DNA from: Deltaproteobacteria bacterium
Lineage (GTDB): Bacteria > Desulfobacterota > Desulfomonilia > Desulfomonilales > Desulfomonilaceae
Assembly: GCA_016875095.1 (NCBI GenBank)
Contig: VGSG01000004.1
Span: 1-64,000 of the forward strand
DNA length: 64,000 nt
Direction of reading: 5' to 3'
The position numbers and the translations under genes were made by a program. The notes beneath the pieces are model-generated. The model saw only the letters and a program-made list of their open reading frames with translations. It made no database searches and was not told the origin of the DNA. Position 1 is the first letter of the stretch. Every line of letters starts with the position of its first letter. This document shows, one piece after another, positions 1 to 9,106 of this stretch.

Positions 1-86
1 CCTCCAACGATGCGGTTCGTCCGCGCAGAACGCGGGACTTGCCTCATCCCGCTGAAGAGATCGATGTCACCCGCGGAAAAAGCGCC

Positions 87-458
87 ATGAATGCGCCACT
101 CGAGTCACTCAATATCGAAGAGATTGTGAAAATCGTTCTCAGGGCGGCCCATATTGTGGACCTGCTTGACCACACGCCAGACCGAGTCACCCTCAAGATC
201 TCTCTGTTGGACCTTCCCAAACTCGCTTTCCTGTTCCACGGGGTGAATCTGCAAGGGAGGGCGATTCGCATTCCCGGGTTGAAGGGTTTGTCGGTGAGCG
301 TTCTCCGGGGAACAGCGACCGTTGATTACGATTCCTCCATCCTGCCTCCGGAGTTGTGGGAGCAGTTCGGCAAGATAAGAAACGACCCGCAGTATGAGCC
401 GGTATTCGTGGATCGATTGAAATCCGTGCTCTCAGAGTGGGATCTCAAAGAGCGGTAG
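87..458 (+). CDS. hypothetical protein, 123 aa
   Basis: The frame is open to the left window edge, but the codons before 87 read as non-protein-like sequence, so I take the ATG at 87, preceded by a GGAAA purine stretch. The protein begins MNAPLESLNIEEIVKIV. It is a small soluble protein with a hydrophobic middle (LDLPKLAFLFHGVNLQGRAI) and an acidic/basic C-terminus ending DLKER. There is no signal peptide, membrane helix or recognised motif. It is followed 140 bases later by another unrecognised gene on the same strand. I do not recognise the family. If the gene in fact starts left of the window, this entry is partial. Confidence 0.5.
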   Translation: MNAPLESLNIEEIVKIVLRAAHIVDLLDHTPDRVTLKISLLDLPKLAFLFHGVNLQGRAIRIPGLKGLSVSVLRGTATVDYDSSILPPELWEQFGKIRNDPQYEPVFVDRLKSVLSEWDLKER

Positions 459-586
459 AGGGGATTGCTTCATCATTCGCCTTTCATGTTCCGGTTCTTC
501 CGGGGCTTCCCAGAGCTCGCAGGCCTTTTGCTCACGGCGACGCAGTTTTTCTTGAAAATCAAAGGGGTTGTTCGCGAGCGTCGTGC

Positions 587-592
587 TATAGT
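587..592 (+). promoter_or_regulatory. candidate -10 box giving a leaderless start at 599
   Basis: TATAGT lies six bases before the ATG at 599. No Shine-Dalgarno sequence lies between or just before. With normal spacing, transcription would begin at or next to the ATG, which suggests a leaderless mRNA. No good -35 hexamer is visible at 16-18 bases, so this is weak. Confidence 0.3.
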
Positions 593-598
593 GGTTTC

Positions 599-1111
599 AT
601 GGCCACAGGCGAACATTTTGACCATTTCCTGATAAGAGACAGCTCCATCCTGGTCCGCCTCCCGAAAAAAGCCTTCCAATCGGCTGATGTGCGCGGGGCG
701 GAGCTGTACGACGTGAGAACCGGCGTGCAACTCAGGGAGATCTATCCCACCCTTGACGTTCAAGAACTCCAACGGGCTCAAACGATCTGCGCCGAATCTG
801 CGCAGGCCATTATGAAATCCGGAGTTCCCGCGTGGGTGGACCCGGCGGCGGACCTGTCGAAAGTGGTAAGCATTCTCGACATAAGGCAGCGAAAACTTGA
901 TTCGGTGGTGGCGGATTCGGTCTTGGACCAGCTTCGGGTGATAATCGGCCTTCTACGCGAGTACCTCGAAGCCGCGGAGTCAGCCCAGCCTGAAGAGAAG
1001 TTTTGGCTTGCACAGCAGCTCCTGAGCCTTTTGCAGAAATTTTCGGGTCGGGAATTGGCTGAGCTGAGAGAAATTGTGGACTGGTTCAACAGTCGCCCGA
1101 AGAGGCCCTAG
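599..1111 (+). CDS. hypothetical protein, 170 aa
   Basis: The open frame begins at 437, but the N-terminal 54 codons look non-coding. The ATG at 599 (MATGEHFDHFLIRDSSILVR) begins convincing protein sequence. The C-terminal half is helical and acidic, with heptad-like LLREYLEAAESAQPEEKF and a run of leucines, ending NSRPKRP. No transmembrane segment or catalytic motif is visible. The gene has no obvious ribosome binding site and a TATAGT box sits just upstream (see 587). Function unknown. Confidence 0.5.
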   Translation: MATGEHFDHFLIRDSSILVRLPKKAFQSADVRGAELYDVRTGVQLREIYPTLDVQELQRAQTICAESAQAIMKSGVPAWVDPAADLSKVVSILDIRQRKLDSVVADSVLDQLRVIIGLLREYLEAAESAQPEEKFWLAQQLLSLLQKFSGRELAELREIVDWFNSRPKRP

Positions 1112-1360
1112 AAGCAGTTGATGAGCGCGGCGTGAAATGGACTGATCTTGCGGTTCTTTGCGCTTGCTTTTCCTCCCGGCCAATAGTAGAGCTTGGCGCA
1201 GGGCAGCCCACCGGTCGGAGCGTGATGCGTGCCCGGCAGGCTCTGATTGGCCTCTAGACGGCGATTCGCATGGACCCTGCCGGACCGGGCAGTGGCGCAC
1301 CTTCCACCGTATGAAAGTCAATCCATACCACATGTCTGCCGCACAGGGGTGAAAAACCGG

Positions 1361-2182
1361 ATGCATGCTCGCCTCCGTGTCTTTCTGAGCGTCGTGGGGC
1401 TCCTCTGGATCTGTCTGGGGGTGGGGGAACGAGTCTCGGCCGCGGAATCCTTCCAATTGAGCCCATATGCTCGATTCGTGCTCGGCATGGAATTCAGCTA
1501 TCTGTGGCCAATGGGCGATTTTCTGATACCGGCCGGAGGAAGGCCCGGCTCGGGATCCCGCGTCGGACTGGACGACCTGGGGGTCGGCGCGACGGAGGGC
1601 GCGTCCGTCTTCCTGTGCGGGCGCATCGTGGAGAGGCATTTTCTGGATGCGGAATATCTCTCTTATTCGCTCACGGGCTTGAAGAACCTTACCAAGACCT
1701 TTCGATTCCACAATAAGACCTATGTGGCGGGCGAAACCGTCGAAACGCGGCTCGACATGGACTGGGCTCGCCTCACCTACGGCTACCGTGTGGTTGACCT
1801 TCACGGATGGGCTATTGTGCCCAGGATCGGGGCTCATTACGTGGCTAACGCCCTCACCGTGAACGGGATGACCAAGGAGGAGGGAACGTACTCGAACACT
1901 CGAGCGCTTGATGGGGTCTTCCCGGTCCTCGGGCTGGAAGCGAAGTACTTTTTTCCTCTGGGGGCTGAGTTGAGCCTTCAGCTCGAAGGTATGCATATGA
2001 TTACCAGAGGGGGCCTCGCGACGGGCCGGTTCACCGCGCTCTGGGAGGTTATCCCGGATCTCGTGCTCACCGTGAGTGGGTCAAATCGAACGGCACAGTA
2101 CCAGGAAGATCATCAACGTTTGAACAATGAGTGGTTCCAGAGCGTGTTCGCACTCACAGCGGGTGTAGGCTTCACCTTCTAG
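1361..2182 (+). CDS. putative outer-membrane beta-barrel protein
   Basis: The ATG at 1361 is chosen because it starts a good signal peptide (MHARLRVFLSVVGLLWICLG, cleavage near VSA-AE at about residue 27) and has AGGGG upstream. The mature part is rich in alternating aromatic/hydrophobic strands (YGYRVVDLHGWAIVPRIGA) and ends GVGFTF. A C-terminal phenylalanine is the usual assembly signal of outer-membrane barrels. At 273 aa it would fit a porin-like small barrel of about 10-12 strands (inference). No family recognised. Other proteins of this style lie at 20999-22015 and 22012-22929. Confidence 0.6.
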   Translation: MHARLRVFLSVVGLLWICLGVGERVSAAESFQLSPYARFVLGMEFSYLWPMGDFLIPAGGRPGSGSRVGLDDLGVGATEGASVFLCGRIVERHFLDAEYLSYSLTGLKNLTKTFRFHNKTYVAGETVETRLDMDWARLTYGYRVVDLHGWAIVPRIGAHYVANALTVNGMTKEEGTYSNTRALDGVFPVLGLEAKYFFPLGAELSLQLEGMHMITRGGLATGRFTALWEVIPDLVLTVSGSNRTAQYQEDHQRLNNEWFQSVFALTAGVGFTF

Positions 2183-2230
2183 CATAAGTTCGCGTTCAAA
2201 CAAGTATCGTATGGGGGTCTGTAGGCTGGT

Positions 2231-2290
2231 AATCTCCTTCGCTTCGGATGAAGCAAGGCCGTCAGACTTTCGCTCAGGTGACTCCCGGCC
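2231..2290. repeat. dispersed ~60 bp repeat, copy 1 of 2
   Basis: This stretch begins AATCTCCTTCGCTTCGGATG and aligns without gaps to 50145-50204. About 47 of 60 positions match by eye, with both ends best conserved (CCCGGCC at the 3' end). It lies in the gap between two convergent genes. The rest of 2183-2433 shows nothing I can name. Confidence 0.55.
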
Positions 2291-2433
2291 CGGCGCCCTG
2301 CCCCCGCGGTAGCCATACGGTTTCTTGAAAGAACGTTCCTGAAAACGTTTTCGGCAAGAATAACCCCTGACCGGGCCTACGTATGGGGAGCTATAGCAGT
2401 CGGCGCGAGAATCGTGGGAGCTGCTTGTTCCCG

Positions 2434-3117
2434 TCAGCGCGTGGTCGGAAGGGTTACAGGGCCGGTGGCGTGACGTTTCTCCTGGCCCACATGTTGCCGG
2501 TACAGGGCCTGCATTTTTTGTATAAGGGCCGGATTGTTGTCCAGGACTTCCGGAAAGCAGATCGCATCGTACGTGATGTCTAAGGAGGTATAGCGTCCCT
2601 CTTCCAAGTCGAGGATCTTCTCCTGGCTGTTGTAATTCGGGTCATAGATCTTCAGCAGGTTTTGGCCTGGGATCCAGTCGTACGCGAGAACTGCGTGGAG
2701 CACGACACGCTGTTGGTTCCTGGTCATTAACAGCACGATTCTGGGTTCCCCCATGAGGAGACCGGTCACGAACCGCCGAAACGATTCGCTCGGATCGGAA
2801 GAGTTCCGGTTGCAGTATTCAGCCTGAACCCGAATCAGGTTCTTGCTGTAGTAGCTCTGCAATTCCTTGGCAATGCTCAATTGCGCGCCTTTGTTGAGCG
2901 CGGTTCGCAACGCGGGACGATCCTGGTTGGTCAGGTAGTACCACCGCGCGAACGCAGTGATCGCAAAGCAGTAGCCCGGCTCATTGGAAATCGAAAACCC
3001 GTCTTTCCGAATGTCGAAACAAGGTTGAGCTTGCGCGGGCACGGCCGCCAGCAGGCAAACCACAACCAACAGGGCTCCGGAGACAAAAACATACCCCAGC
3101 GCACGCAAGAATTGCAT
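2434..3117 (-). CDS. secreted papain-like (C39-type) cysteine peptidase candidate
   Basis: A signal peptide (MQFLRALGYVFVSGALLVVV, cleavage near AQA-QPC) shows export. The mature 197 aa contain PGYCFAITAFARWYY around Cys50, LHAVLAYDW with His141, and IYDPNYN with Asp159/Asn161. This is the Cys-His-Asp/Asn order and spacing of the papain/C39-like fold, where YCFA follows a Gly/Pro turn. Function is inferred from this pattern only. It may be a peptidase or an inactive relative, and the substrate is unknown. I prefer the ATG at 3117 over the TTG two codons earlier; GGAG lies 10 bases upstream. It stands alone between convergent and divergent neighbours. Confidence 0.55.
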   Translation of the reverse strand: MQFLRALGYVFVSGALLVVVCLLAAVPAQAQPCFDIRKDGFSISNEPGYCFAITAFARWYYLTNQDRPALRTALNKGAQLSIAKELQSYYSKNLIRVQAEYCNRNSSDPSESFRRFVTGLLMGEPRIVLLMTRNQQRVVLHAVLAYDWIPGQNLLKIYDPNYNSQEKILDLEEGRYTSLDITYDAICFPEVLDNNPALIQKMQALYRQHVGQEKRHATGPVTLPTTR

Positions 3118-3275
3118 GATCAATAAACTCCAAGGTATACATGAGATGATAAGTAATTATATCAAAGAATGGGCAGAGATTGCAACATGTTCTAGGGCAG
3201 TTCTTGAGTGATGGTCAAAGAATGGAGTTTGAAGGGTGTGGTGAGGCGCCCGATACGCGAGAGAGCCGGATCGGG

Positions 3276-5483
3276 TTACTTCTTGCGGAGGATCAAGCAT
3301 CCCAAGGGAGGCAACGTCAGATTCAGCGACTGCTCGCGACCGTGGTGGGGAATCGTCTCAGTGTGAATCAAGCCATCGTTGCCCACATCGCTCCCTCCGT
3401 AGTGTCGTGAGTCGGAATTCACAATTTCATCGTATTCGCCCGGTTCCGGGACACCGACGCGATAGTTGTGACGAACCACGGGGGTGAAATTGAAGAGACA
3501 GACAAGAAAGCCGTCAGGCCCCCAACGCAAGAACGAAATCACGCTGCTCAAGTGATCGTTGCAATCGATCCATGAGAAACCTTTCGGCTTTTGGTCCCAT
3601 TTCCAGAGCGCGCTGTCGGAAAGGTACAGCTTGCCCAGATCCGTCACGAATTTGGAAATCTGGTTGTGGACCGGATATTGGAGCAGATCTCGTTCCAAGG
3701 ACGATTCGTGACTCCATTCGTTCCAGGTTCCCAGTTCCGAACCGGCAATCAGGAGCTTTTTTCCGGGGTGCGTATACATATAAGCCAATAGGAGCCGGAG
3801 GTTCGCGAACTTCTGCCAGTCATCCCCCGGAATCTTTCTCAAAAGCGAGCCTTTCCCGTACACCACTTCATCGTGAGAAAGTGGAAGAATAAAGTTCTCA
3901 CTGTATGCGTACATCATGGAGAAGGTCAGGTCATTGTGGTGAAAGCTCCGGTGTATGGACTCTTTGGAGAAATACTGGAGCGTGTCGTGCATCCATCCCA
4001 TGTCCCACTTGAAACCGAACCCGAGTCCGCCCAGATGGGTGGGCGTGGTCACGCCGGTCCACGCGGTCGATTCCTCTGCGACGGTGAAGCAACCGGGGTA
4101 GTGTCGATAAACCACTTCATTGAATTCCTTCAAGAATTCGATCGCCTCCAAGTTCTCGTTCCCGCCGAAGCGATTTGGGACCCATTCCCCTTCATTCTTG
4201 CTGTAATCCAGATAGAGCATTGACGCGACCGCATCCACGCGCAAGCCATCCACATGGTATTTGTCGAGCCAAAAAAGGGCATTGCTGACCAGAAAATTCT
4301 TCACTTCGTTGCGCCCATAGTTGAAGATCAGCGTTCCCCAATCCTTGTGCTCAGCTTGCCGCGGATCCGCATGTTCATAGAGCGCGGTGCCGTCAAAGAG
4401 GCGGAGGCTGAAATCATCCTTGGGGAAATGAGCCGGAACCCAATCCAGGATCACCCCAATACCGTTTTGATGCAGGGTGTCCACGAGATACATGAAATCG
4501 TGCGGCGTTCCGAAACGGCTTGTAGGGGCAAAGTACCCGGTCACCTGGTAACCCCAAGACGCGTCAAAGGGGTGCTCCATCACCGGCATGAACTCAACGT
4601 GCGTGAAACCGTATGCTCTGACGTGTTCCGCAAGCGCTGGCGCGATCTCCCGATACGTTGCCCAACGATTGCCTTCGTTCGGGAAGCGAAGCCATGATCC
4701 CAGGTGAACTTCGTAAATGGTCATAGGGCTGCTGTACGCGTTGCGATGCTTTCGCCCTTCCAGCCATTCCCGGTCAGACCACTGGTAAGCATCCAGGTCC
4801 CACACCCGCGACGCGGTCGCGGGTCTTAATTCCATTGCGAATCCGAAAGGATCGGTCTTGATCCGGAGTTCGCCCTTCTGGGTCTTGATCTCGTACTTAT
4901 AGAGCTGCCCCGGTTCGAGCCCGGGAACAAAGAGTTCCCATATGCCTGAACTCCCCATGCTCCTCATAGGATACAGACGGCCGTCCCAATCGTTGAACTC
5001 ACCGATCAGGCTCACTCGTTTCGCCGCTGGGGCCCATACTGCGAAGGACACGCCCTTTACGCCGTTAATCTCTTGTGGATGCGCCCCGAGTTTCTCGTAA
5101 AGCTGATAATGCTTTCCTTCGCCCACAAAGTGCAGGTCCAGATCTCCCAGAGTCGGCAAGAAACGGTACGGACCCTCGGTGACCCATCCATCCCGGTTCC
5201 TGAATTCGAACGAGATCCGGTATGCGAGCGGCGGCTTAGCGCCAGGCGCAAAGCAACAGAAAAGCCCCGACGGCCCGGGCATTTCCATCGGTATCGGTTG
5301 GTCCTCTAAAAGGCATTCGGCCTTGACCGCGTCCGGATGAAATGCCCGAATGATCATCCCCTGCAGTCCATCTATCGTCGCAGGATGAGCCCCCAGGACG
5401 CTGTGCGGATCTGAGTGCTCTATTCGAACGATACGCCTGATATCTTCGGGGCTGATCCCCGAAAAAAGATCGTGTGAATACAT
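3276..5483 (-). CDS. glgB: 1,4-alpha-glucan branching enzyme
   Basis: This enzyme makes alpha-1,6 branches in glycogen in the cytoplasm. The order is an N-terminal carbohydrate-binding module (EHSDPHSVLGAHP), a second CBM48 (FAVWAPAAKRVSLIGEFNDW, about residues 147-168), then a GH13 barrel with EVHLGSW, DGLRVDAVASM (nucleophile Asp near 417), AEEST (Glu near 470) and LSHDEV, and a C-terminal beta domain. The length of 735 aa matches full-size bacterial GlgB. I start at the ATG at 5483 because GGAAGG lies five bases upstream; a TTG 12 codons earlier is less likely. It follows the zinc-ribbon gene by about 75 bases on the same strand. No other glycogen gene is in the window. Confidence 0.95.
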   Translation of the reverse strand: MYSHDLFSGISPEDIRRIVRIEHSDPHSVLGAHPATIDGLQGMIIRAFHPDAVKAECLLEDQPIPMEMPGPSGLFCCFAPGAKPPLAYRISFEFRNRDGWVTEGPYRFLPTLGDLDLHFVGEGKHYQLYEKLGAHPQEINGVKGVSFAVWAPAAKRVSLIGEFNDWDGRLYPMRSMGSSGIWELFVPGLEPGQLYKYEIKTQKGELRIKTDPFGFAMELRPATASRVWDLDAYQWSDREWLEGRKHRNAYSSPMTIYEVHLGSWLRFPNEGNRWATYREIAPALAEHVRAYGFTHVEFMPVMEHPFDASWGYQVTGYFAPTSRFGTPHDFMYLVDTLHQNGIGVILDWVPAHFPKDDFSLRLFDGTALYEHADPRQAEHKDWGTLIFNYGRNEVKNFLVSNALFWLDKYHVDGLRVDAVASMLYLDYSKNEGEWVPNRFGGNENLEAIEFLKEFNEVVYRHYPGCFTVAEESTAWTGVTTPTHLGGLGFGFKWDMGWMHDTLQYFSKESIHRSFHHNDLTFSMMYAYSENFILPLSHDEVVYGKGSLLRKIPGDDWQKFANLRLLLAYMYTHPGKKLLIAGSELGTWNEWSHESSLERDLLQYPVHNQISKFVTDLGKLYLSDSALWKWDQKPKGFSWIDCNDHLSSVISFLRWGPDGFLVCLFNFTPVVRHNYRVGVPEPGEYDEIVNSDSRHYGGSDVGNDGLIHTETIPHHGREQSLNLTLPPLGCLILRKK

Positions 5484-5557
5484 GTAGTCCTTCCCCCGAA
5501 CCTCATCCGTCACCGGCAATGGAACGCAAGATGAAAAGGCCGCAAACCTGGTTGAGC

Positions 5558-6292
5558 TTACGCTTGAAGCCTGTTTAGTTCAGGCACATTTTCCGGCCGC
5601 ACGTAGAGAATTCGGTGGCAATTGGGGCATTCCAGGCATTCTTCCTGTTTGAGCACTTGGATCGTCATCTGGGGCGGCACCGCCATATTGCATCCGGAGC
5701 ACGATCCGTTAGCCATCTCTGCAACAGCATTTCCACGGGCTCTCTTGATCGTGGTGTACCTCTTCATCACGTGGTCGTCGATATCATGGACCAATGCGAC
5801 CCTCTCACGCTTTAGAGAACTCAGCGCTTCTTCCGCGTCCTTAGACGTTCGCTCGGCTTCGGCCTTTTTCTCGTTGAGGCTCTCTTCGCTCGCAGCGTAC
5901 TCGCCTTCCCTCCTTTCCAAGAATTTGTTGAGATTGTCCATTTCGGTCATGGCCGTCAAGATTACTTCTTCCAGGTCACCGACGAGTTTCTTGCCCAATT
6001 TGATTTCGCGCGAGAGCGCGTTGTACTCCTTCTGGTTCTTGATGGCCAGCAGTCGCCGTTCCGATCTCTTTATCTTTTCCTGTTCCACCGCCATATCCTG
6101 TTCCTTGCGCCTAAGGTCCTTTTCCGTCGCCGCCAACTTTTCTCGGGCCTCGCCCATTTCCCGACGAAGAACCACCAAGCTCCTCGCGATCTCCTGCACT
6201 TCCAGCGGCAGGCGCGCGAGGTTGCCTTCGTGGCGGTCGATATGGAGATCTATTTCCTGAAGTCTTGCAAGAAGCTGCAATTGCTGTTTCAA
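5558..6292 (-). CDS. coiled-coil C4 zinc-ribbon protein
   Basis: About 190 residues of charged coiled coil (LARLQEIDLHIDRHEGNLAR, then long Glu/Lys/Arg heptads) are followed by a C-terminal zinc ribbon: CSGCNMAVPP at about 199 and CLECPNCHRILYV at about 219. This is the architecture of the widespread DUF164 / C4-zinc-ribbon family, whose members often sit next to nif3-like genes, as here (22 bases downstream of one). Its molecular role is not settled; RNA or protein scaffolding is suggested for the family. Full length at 244 aa. Confidence 0.85.
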   Translation of the reverse strand: MKQQLQLLARLQEIDLHIDRHEGNLARLPLEVQEIARSLVVLRREMGEAREKLAATEKDLRRKEQDMAVEQEKIKRSERRLLAIKNQKEYNALSREIKLGKKLVGDLEEVILTAMTEMDNLNKFLERREGEYAASEESLNEKKAEAERTSKDAEEALSSLKRERVALVHDIDDHVMKRYTTIKRARGNAVAEMANGSCSGCNMAVPPQMTIQVLKQEECLECPNCHRILYVRPENVPELNRLQA

Positions 6293-6313
6293 GGTCTGTT
6301 CCTCCTCTGAGGG

Positions 6314-7105
6314 TTACAGTAACAACTGATACGGTTCGTCTTCCACGGCGCACGGCACGCAGGAGACCTTCAGATCGAGGGACAAGAACTCCTCCCGGAA
6401 TCTCCCGTGCAGAAGCCCGACCGCAGCTTTTTCAAGCCCGTAATGCCCGGCGTCGATCACAGGCATTCCCATTTCCACAGCCTCCCGAGCAGCGTGGTAA
6501 CGAACGTCCCCTGTCACCATCACGTCCGCTCTGAAACGGAGAGCATCGGGCAAATAGGACATCCCGCTGCCCGAAGCCAGGAAAACCCTATGGACCTGAA
6601 CATCCTTTCGTGCCACAACCCGCACGTTGCGAGTCTGAAAGACGTCCGCGACTCGGCGCGCGAGAGCCCACAAGCCCGTGCTCTGAGGAAGCTCCCCCAT
6701 ACGAGCGCACCGGGCCGGTTCCGGCGCTCTAATTCCGGTGAGGCCGAGACTGCCGGCAAGATGGTCATTCAAGCCGCCGTTCGCGGCGTCGAGATTCGTG
6801 TGAAGGCTCAGAACCGCAACTCCGAACTTGGCCGAGTCCAGCGCGGTCCTTCCGGTCAATGTCTCGGACGTGATTGAACGGAGCGGTTCCGGGAACAAGG
6901 GATGGTGAGTAATGAGGAGACCGCATGAGTTATCTGCGGCGAATCGGATCGTCTGTGGGGTTGGGTCCAGGCTGAAGGCCACTGCGTTGATTATGGCATG
7001 GGGATCGCCTATTTGAAGCCCGATGTTATCCCAGCTCTCCGCTTGATCGAATGGGAAGAGCCGATCAGCGATTTCGACTATGCGGGCAAGCGTTATTCCA
7101 TTCAC
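6314..7105 (-). CDS. Nif3-like dinuclear metal centre protein
   Basis: The protein has the signatures of the Nif3/YbgI/DUF34 family: SWDNIGLQIGD near the N-terminus, LLITHHPLF (metal-binding His pair), LSLHTNLDAANGGLNDHLA, and the C-terminal DAGHYGLEKAAVG with metal-binding His/Glu. The family forms hexameric toroids with a two-metal site; its biochemical role is poorly defined (GTP cyclohydrolase I type 2-like annotation is unreliable). I choose the GTG at 7105 because GGAG sits seven bases upstream and family similarity begins there; the frame upstream to 7273 reads as non-coding. Length 263 aa. It is co-directional with the zinc-ribbon gene and glgB and is likely transcribed with them. Confidence 0.85.
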   Translation of the reverse strand: MNGITLARIVEIADRLFPFDQAESWDNIGLQIGDPHAIINAVAFSLDPTPQTIRFAADNSCGLLITHHPLFPEPLRSITSETLTGRTALDSAKFGVAVLSLHTNLDAANGGLNDHLAGSLGLTGIRAPEPARCARMGELPQSTGLWALARRVADVFQTRNVRVVARKDVQVHRVFLASGSGMSYLPDALRFRADVMVTGDVRYHAAREAVEMGMPVIDAGHYGLEKAAVGLLHGRFREEFLSLDLKVSCVPCAVEDEPYQLLL

Positions 7106-7360
7106 CGAGTGTCTCCGGACATGGGTTGAAAACCGAGGCGCGAAGGGGGCGAAGAGGCGACTTGCAAGATGAGGATTTCGGCCGGTTGCGTATCCGGTCG
7201 GGAATATTCGCTCTTCATGCCGCTCCTCGCTGTCCCGAGACCCCGCGCCGAATCCGAGCCCCAAAAAGATCACGGGGAGCCCAAGTTGAGCTCCCCGCGA
7301 TGAGAGTTCGGTCGGAGTCGAATGATTTGGCCGGGGTCATGAGGCGGTCTCCTCTATTCA

Positions 7361-7436
7361 TGGTGGGCCCACCTGGATTCGAACCAGGGACCAACCGGTT
7401 ATGAGCCGGGAGCTCTACCAGCTGAGCTATGGGCCC
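7361..7436 (-). tRNA. tRNA with CAU anticodon (Ile2 or elongator Met)
   Basis: Read on the minus strand this folds as a full cloverleaf: acceptor GGGCCCA pairing with TGGGCCC, D arm AGCTCAGCTGGTAGAGCT, anticodon arm CCGG-CTCATAA-CCGG, T arm with GGTTCGAATCC, discriminator A and an encoded CCA. The anticodon is CAU. Absence of initiator features (here 1:72 is a normal G-C pair) excludes fMet. The variable region and the anticodon-stem GGCTCATAACC resemble tRNA-Ile2 (lysidine-modified) more than elongator Met, but I cannot settle this by eye. Confidence 0.9.
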
Positions 7437-7716
7437 GGGACTTCGCTTTAATCTTTTATTTTATATGTGAGACGGCTCAGCGTCAAGGCCGATCACCCGC
7501 GGTGGACCCTTTTAGTCACCGATGAGAAAATATGCCTCTAGGTTTTGTCATTGCGAGAGAGAACCTCGAGAATACGTTCCTAATCATCTGCTTCCGCAGC
7601 CCTGTCCCGTTGTGCGCTGTGGCGCGCTGTCCCCGACAGGCCAGACGCTTGCCCCGGAGCGGCGAGACGCCGGTCCTCGTTGCAGTATCAACGCAACGGA
7701 TTTGTCGGTGGCGGGT

Positions 7717-8292
7717 TTAGCGACCCCAGGACCTCATGTACATCTGCTGCTGGTTCCGCCACTGATTGTCATAGTAATTCTGCTGTCTTGAATAATCCGC
7801 ATAATGAGCGTAATCTTCTTGACCCTGCACTTCTCTCACTTCGGCCACCAGCACCACCGCTCGGCTAACCAATCTTTGTCTCTTCTTCTCTAAGCGTCGA
7901 AATTCGCGATCTCCCGCGCTGTCTCCCTTGCTACACCTCTCCACGTGATCGAAGAGGTCTTTCTCCTGGTTGAGTAGGGTAAGGCATTCTTTCCTCTTTT
8001 GCGCGAGAAGCTCCTCCTTTGCTTGGATCGCCTCAGAGATCTGTCTGGCTATGGTCTTATTCTCATTCCTATCAACGAGCGGCCTCCGGACAACCTGCTC
8101 CAGGGAAGTTTGCTGGAGAACTTGATATTCCTGGAGCTTTTTTTCCACGACGTCCATTACAGTATCCCACTTCTGGAGGGCAGTGGAACACGAAACCGGG
8201 GCCTCAGCCCCGCATGGGGGCGCCACCACGGTCAGGAGCAAGGCGAAGACTGCAATTGCGCCGAACAGGAAGCCGCCCTCGATCCTAAACAC
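7717..8292 (-). CDS. secreted coiled-coil protein, unknown function
   Basis: An N-terminal hydrophobic stretch (FLFGAIAVFALLLTVVAPP) followed by CGAEAPVSC suggests a signal peptide. The mature part is a charged coiled coil with scattered cysteines (C35, KECLTLL, VERCSKG) and ends in an Asn/Gln/Tyr-rich tail (YYDNQWRNQQQMYMRSWGR). The start is a GTG with GGAG nine bases upstream. No family recognised. The Cys near the predicted cleavage site (PPCGAE) might be a lipobox, though it lacks the usual L-A/S-G/A-C. The gap on its 3' side, 7437-7716, holds no recognisable element. Confidence 0.55.
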   Translation of the reverse strand: MFRIEGGFLFGAIAVFALLLTVVAPPCGAEAPVSCSTALQKWDTVMDVVEKKLQEYQVLQQTSLEQVVRRPLVDRNENKTIARQISEAIQAKEELLAQKRKECLTLLNQEKDLFDHVERCSKGDSAGDREFRRLEKKRQRLVSRAVVLVAEVREVQGQEDYAHYADYSRQQNYYDNQWRNQQQMYMRSWGR

Positions 8293-8502
8293 CCTACATC
8301 TCTCCTTTCGCCTAACATGGAGAACTTAATGTGCTTACTCCCTCTCCAGTAGGCCCATATCTTAAATGAATTTAGTAGAAATTTCCATCCAATTATCAGA
8401 ATTCCATGCGTTCTGGGAGACTGAATTGTAACGATAAGGTTTGTGGCCTCGAAGACCGATTTCTTGTTGTCTCCCCTGCACGCCCTGGATTCCTTTTCCT
8501 CC

Positions 8503-8829
8503 TCAGTTGCCCTGCTCCACCTGTTTGGATGCCACTTCTTGCATGATTGCCGAGATCTTCTCCGAGATCACGTAGCTTATGCCGCCTCGCTCAAAAGATT
8601 CCTGAATAAGCCGAATGAATTCCTCGAATGCGCCCTGCTTCTCGATGATGACAGCCGCGTTTCTCGATTCCTCGTCTGTGAATTCGCCTGACTCGTTCCG
8701 TGCCACTTCCTCCATCGTCTCCCGGAACTCACGCTTCCCGCCCCAAAAGACCACCACGTTTTCCATGTACTGATTGAGCTCCTTAACGTGGTCGATGAGC
8801 TGCTCCCTACTCATACGCTCTATATCCAT
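8503..8829 (-). CDS. small acidic hypothetical protein, 108 aa
   Basis: MDIERMSREQLIDHVKELNQ begins a wholly helical, acidic soluble protein (ETMEEVARNESGEFTDEESR) with a C-terminal amphipathic helix (ISEKISAIMQEVASKQVEQ). Start ATG with AAAGGA close upstream. There is no signal peptide and no known motif. It is flanked by unrelated hypothetical genes on the same strand. The 277-base gap to 9107 shows no recognisable feature. Confidence 0.5.
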   Translation of the reverse strand: MDIERMSREQLIDHVKELNQYMENVVVFWGGKREFRETMEEVARNESGEFTDEESRNAAVIIEKQGAFEEFIRLIQESFERGGISYVISEKISAIMQEVASKQVEQGN

Positions 8830-9106
8830 GATCCTTTTATCCTCTTTATTCTCCGTGATTTGCAGCGAGGACTCATCGACGCCATCTCGTCCCCGCCCGC
8901 TTGATCGCTGTTGCGCGTGGTAGAAGAAGGCGCGACGCGCTACCTTTCGCTTTACTGGAGCGGCAGTTCCGCGTCATCGGCCGCGCTCGCCTGCGCAGGA
9001 CCCATCCCAGGGCCTATTCGCGAGGATTCATAACGTCAACCTTTAGAGCAAGCTCTCCCCCGGTCCAGTGGAACCGATGCGGACGAAGGCGTTCAATGTC
9101 ATCAAT

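Noticed and set aside
980-1996. 338-codon minus-strand frame
   Set aside because: It lies opposite a gene with a signal peptide and barrel features and is rich in His/Arg/Ser/Pro with no motif; typical antisense shadow in GC-rich DNA.
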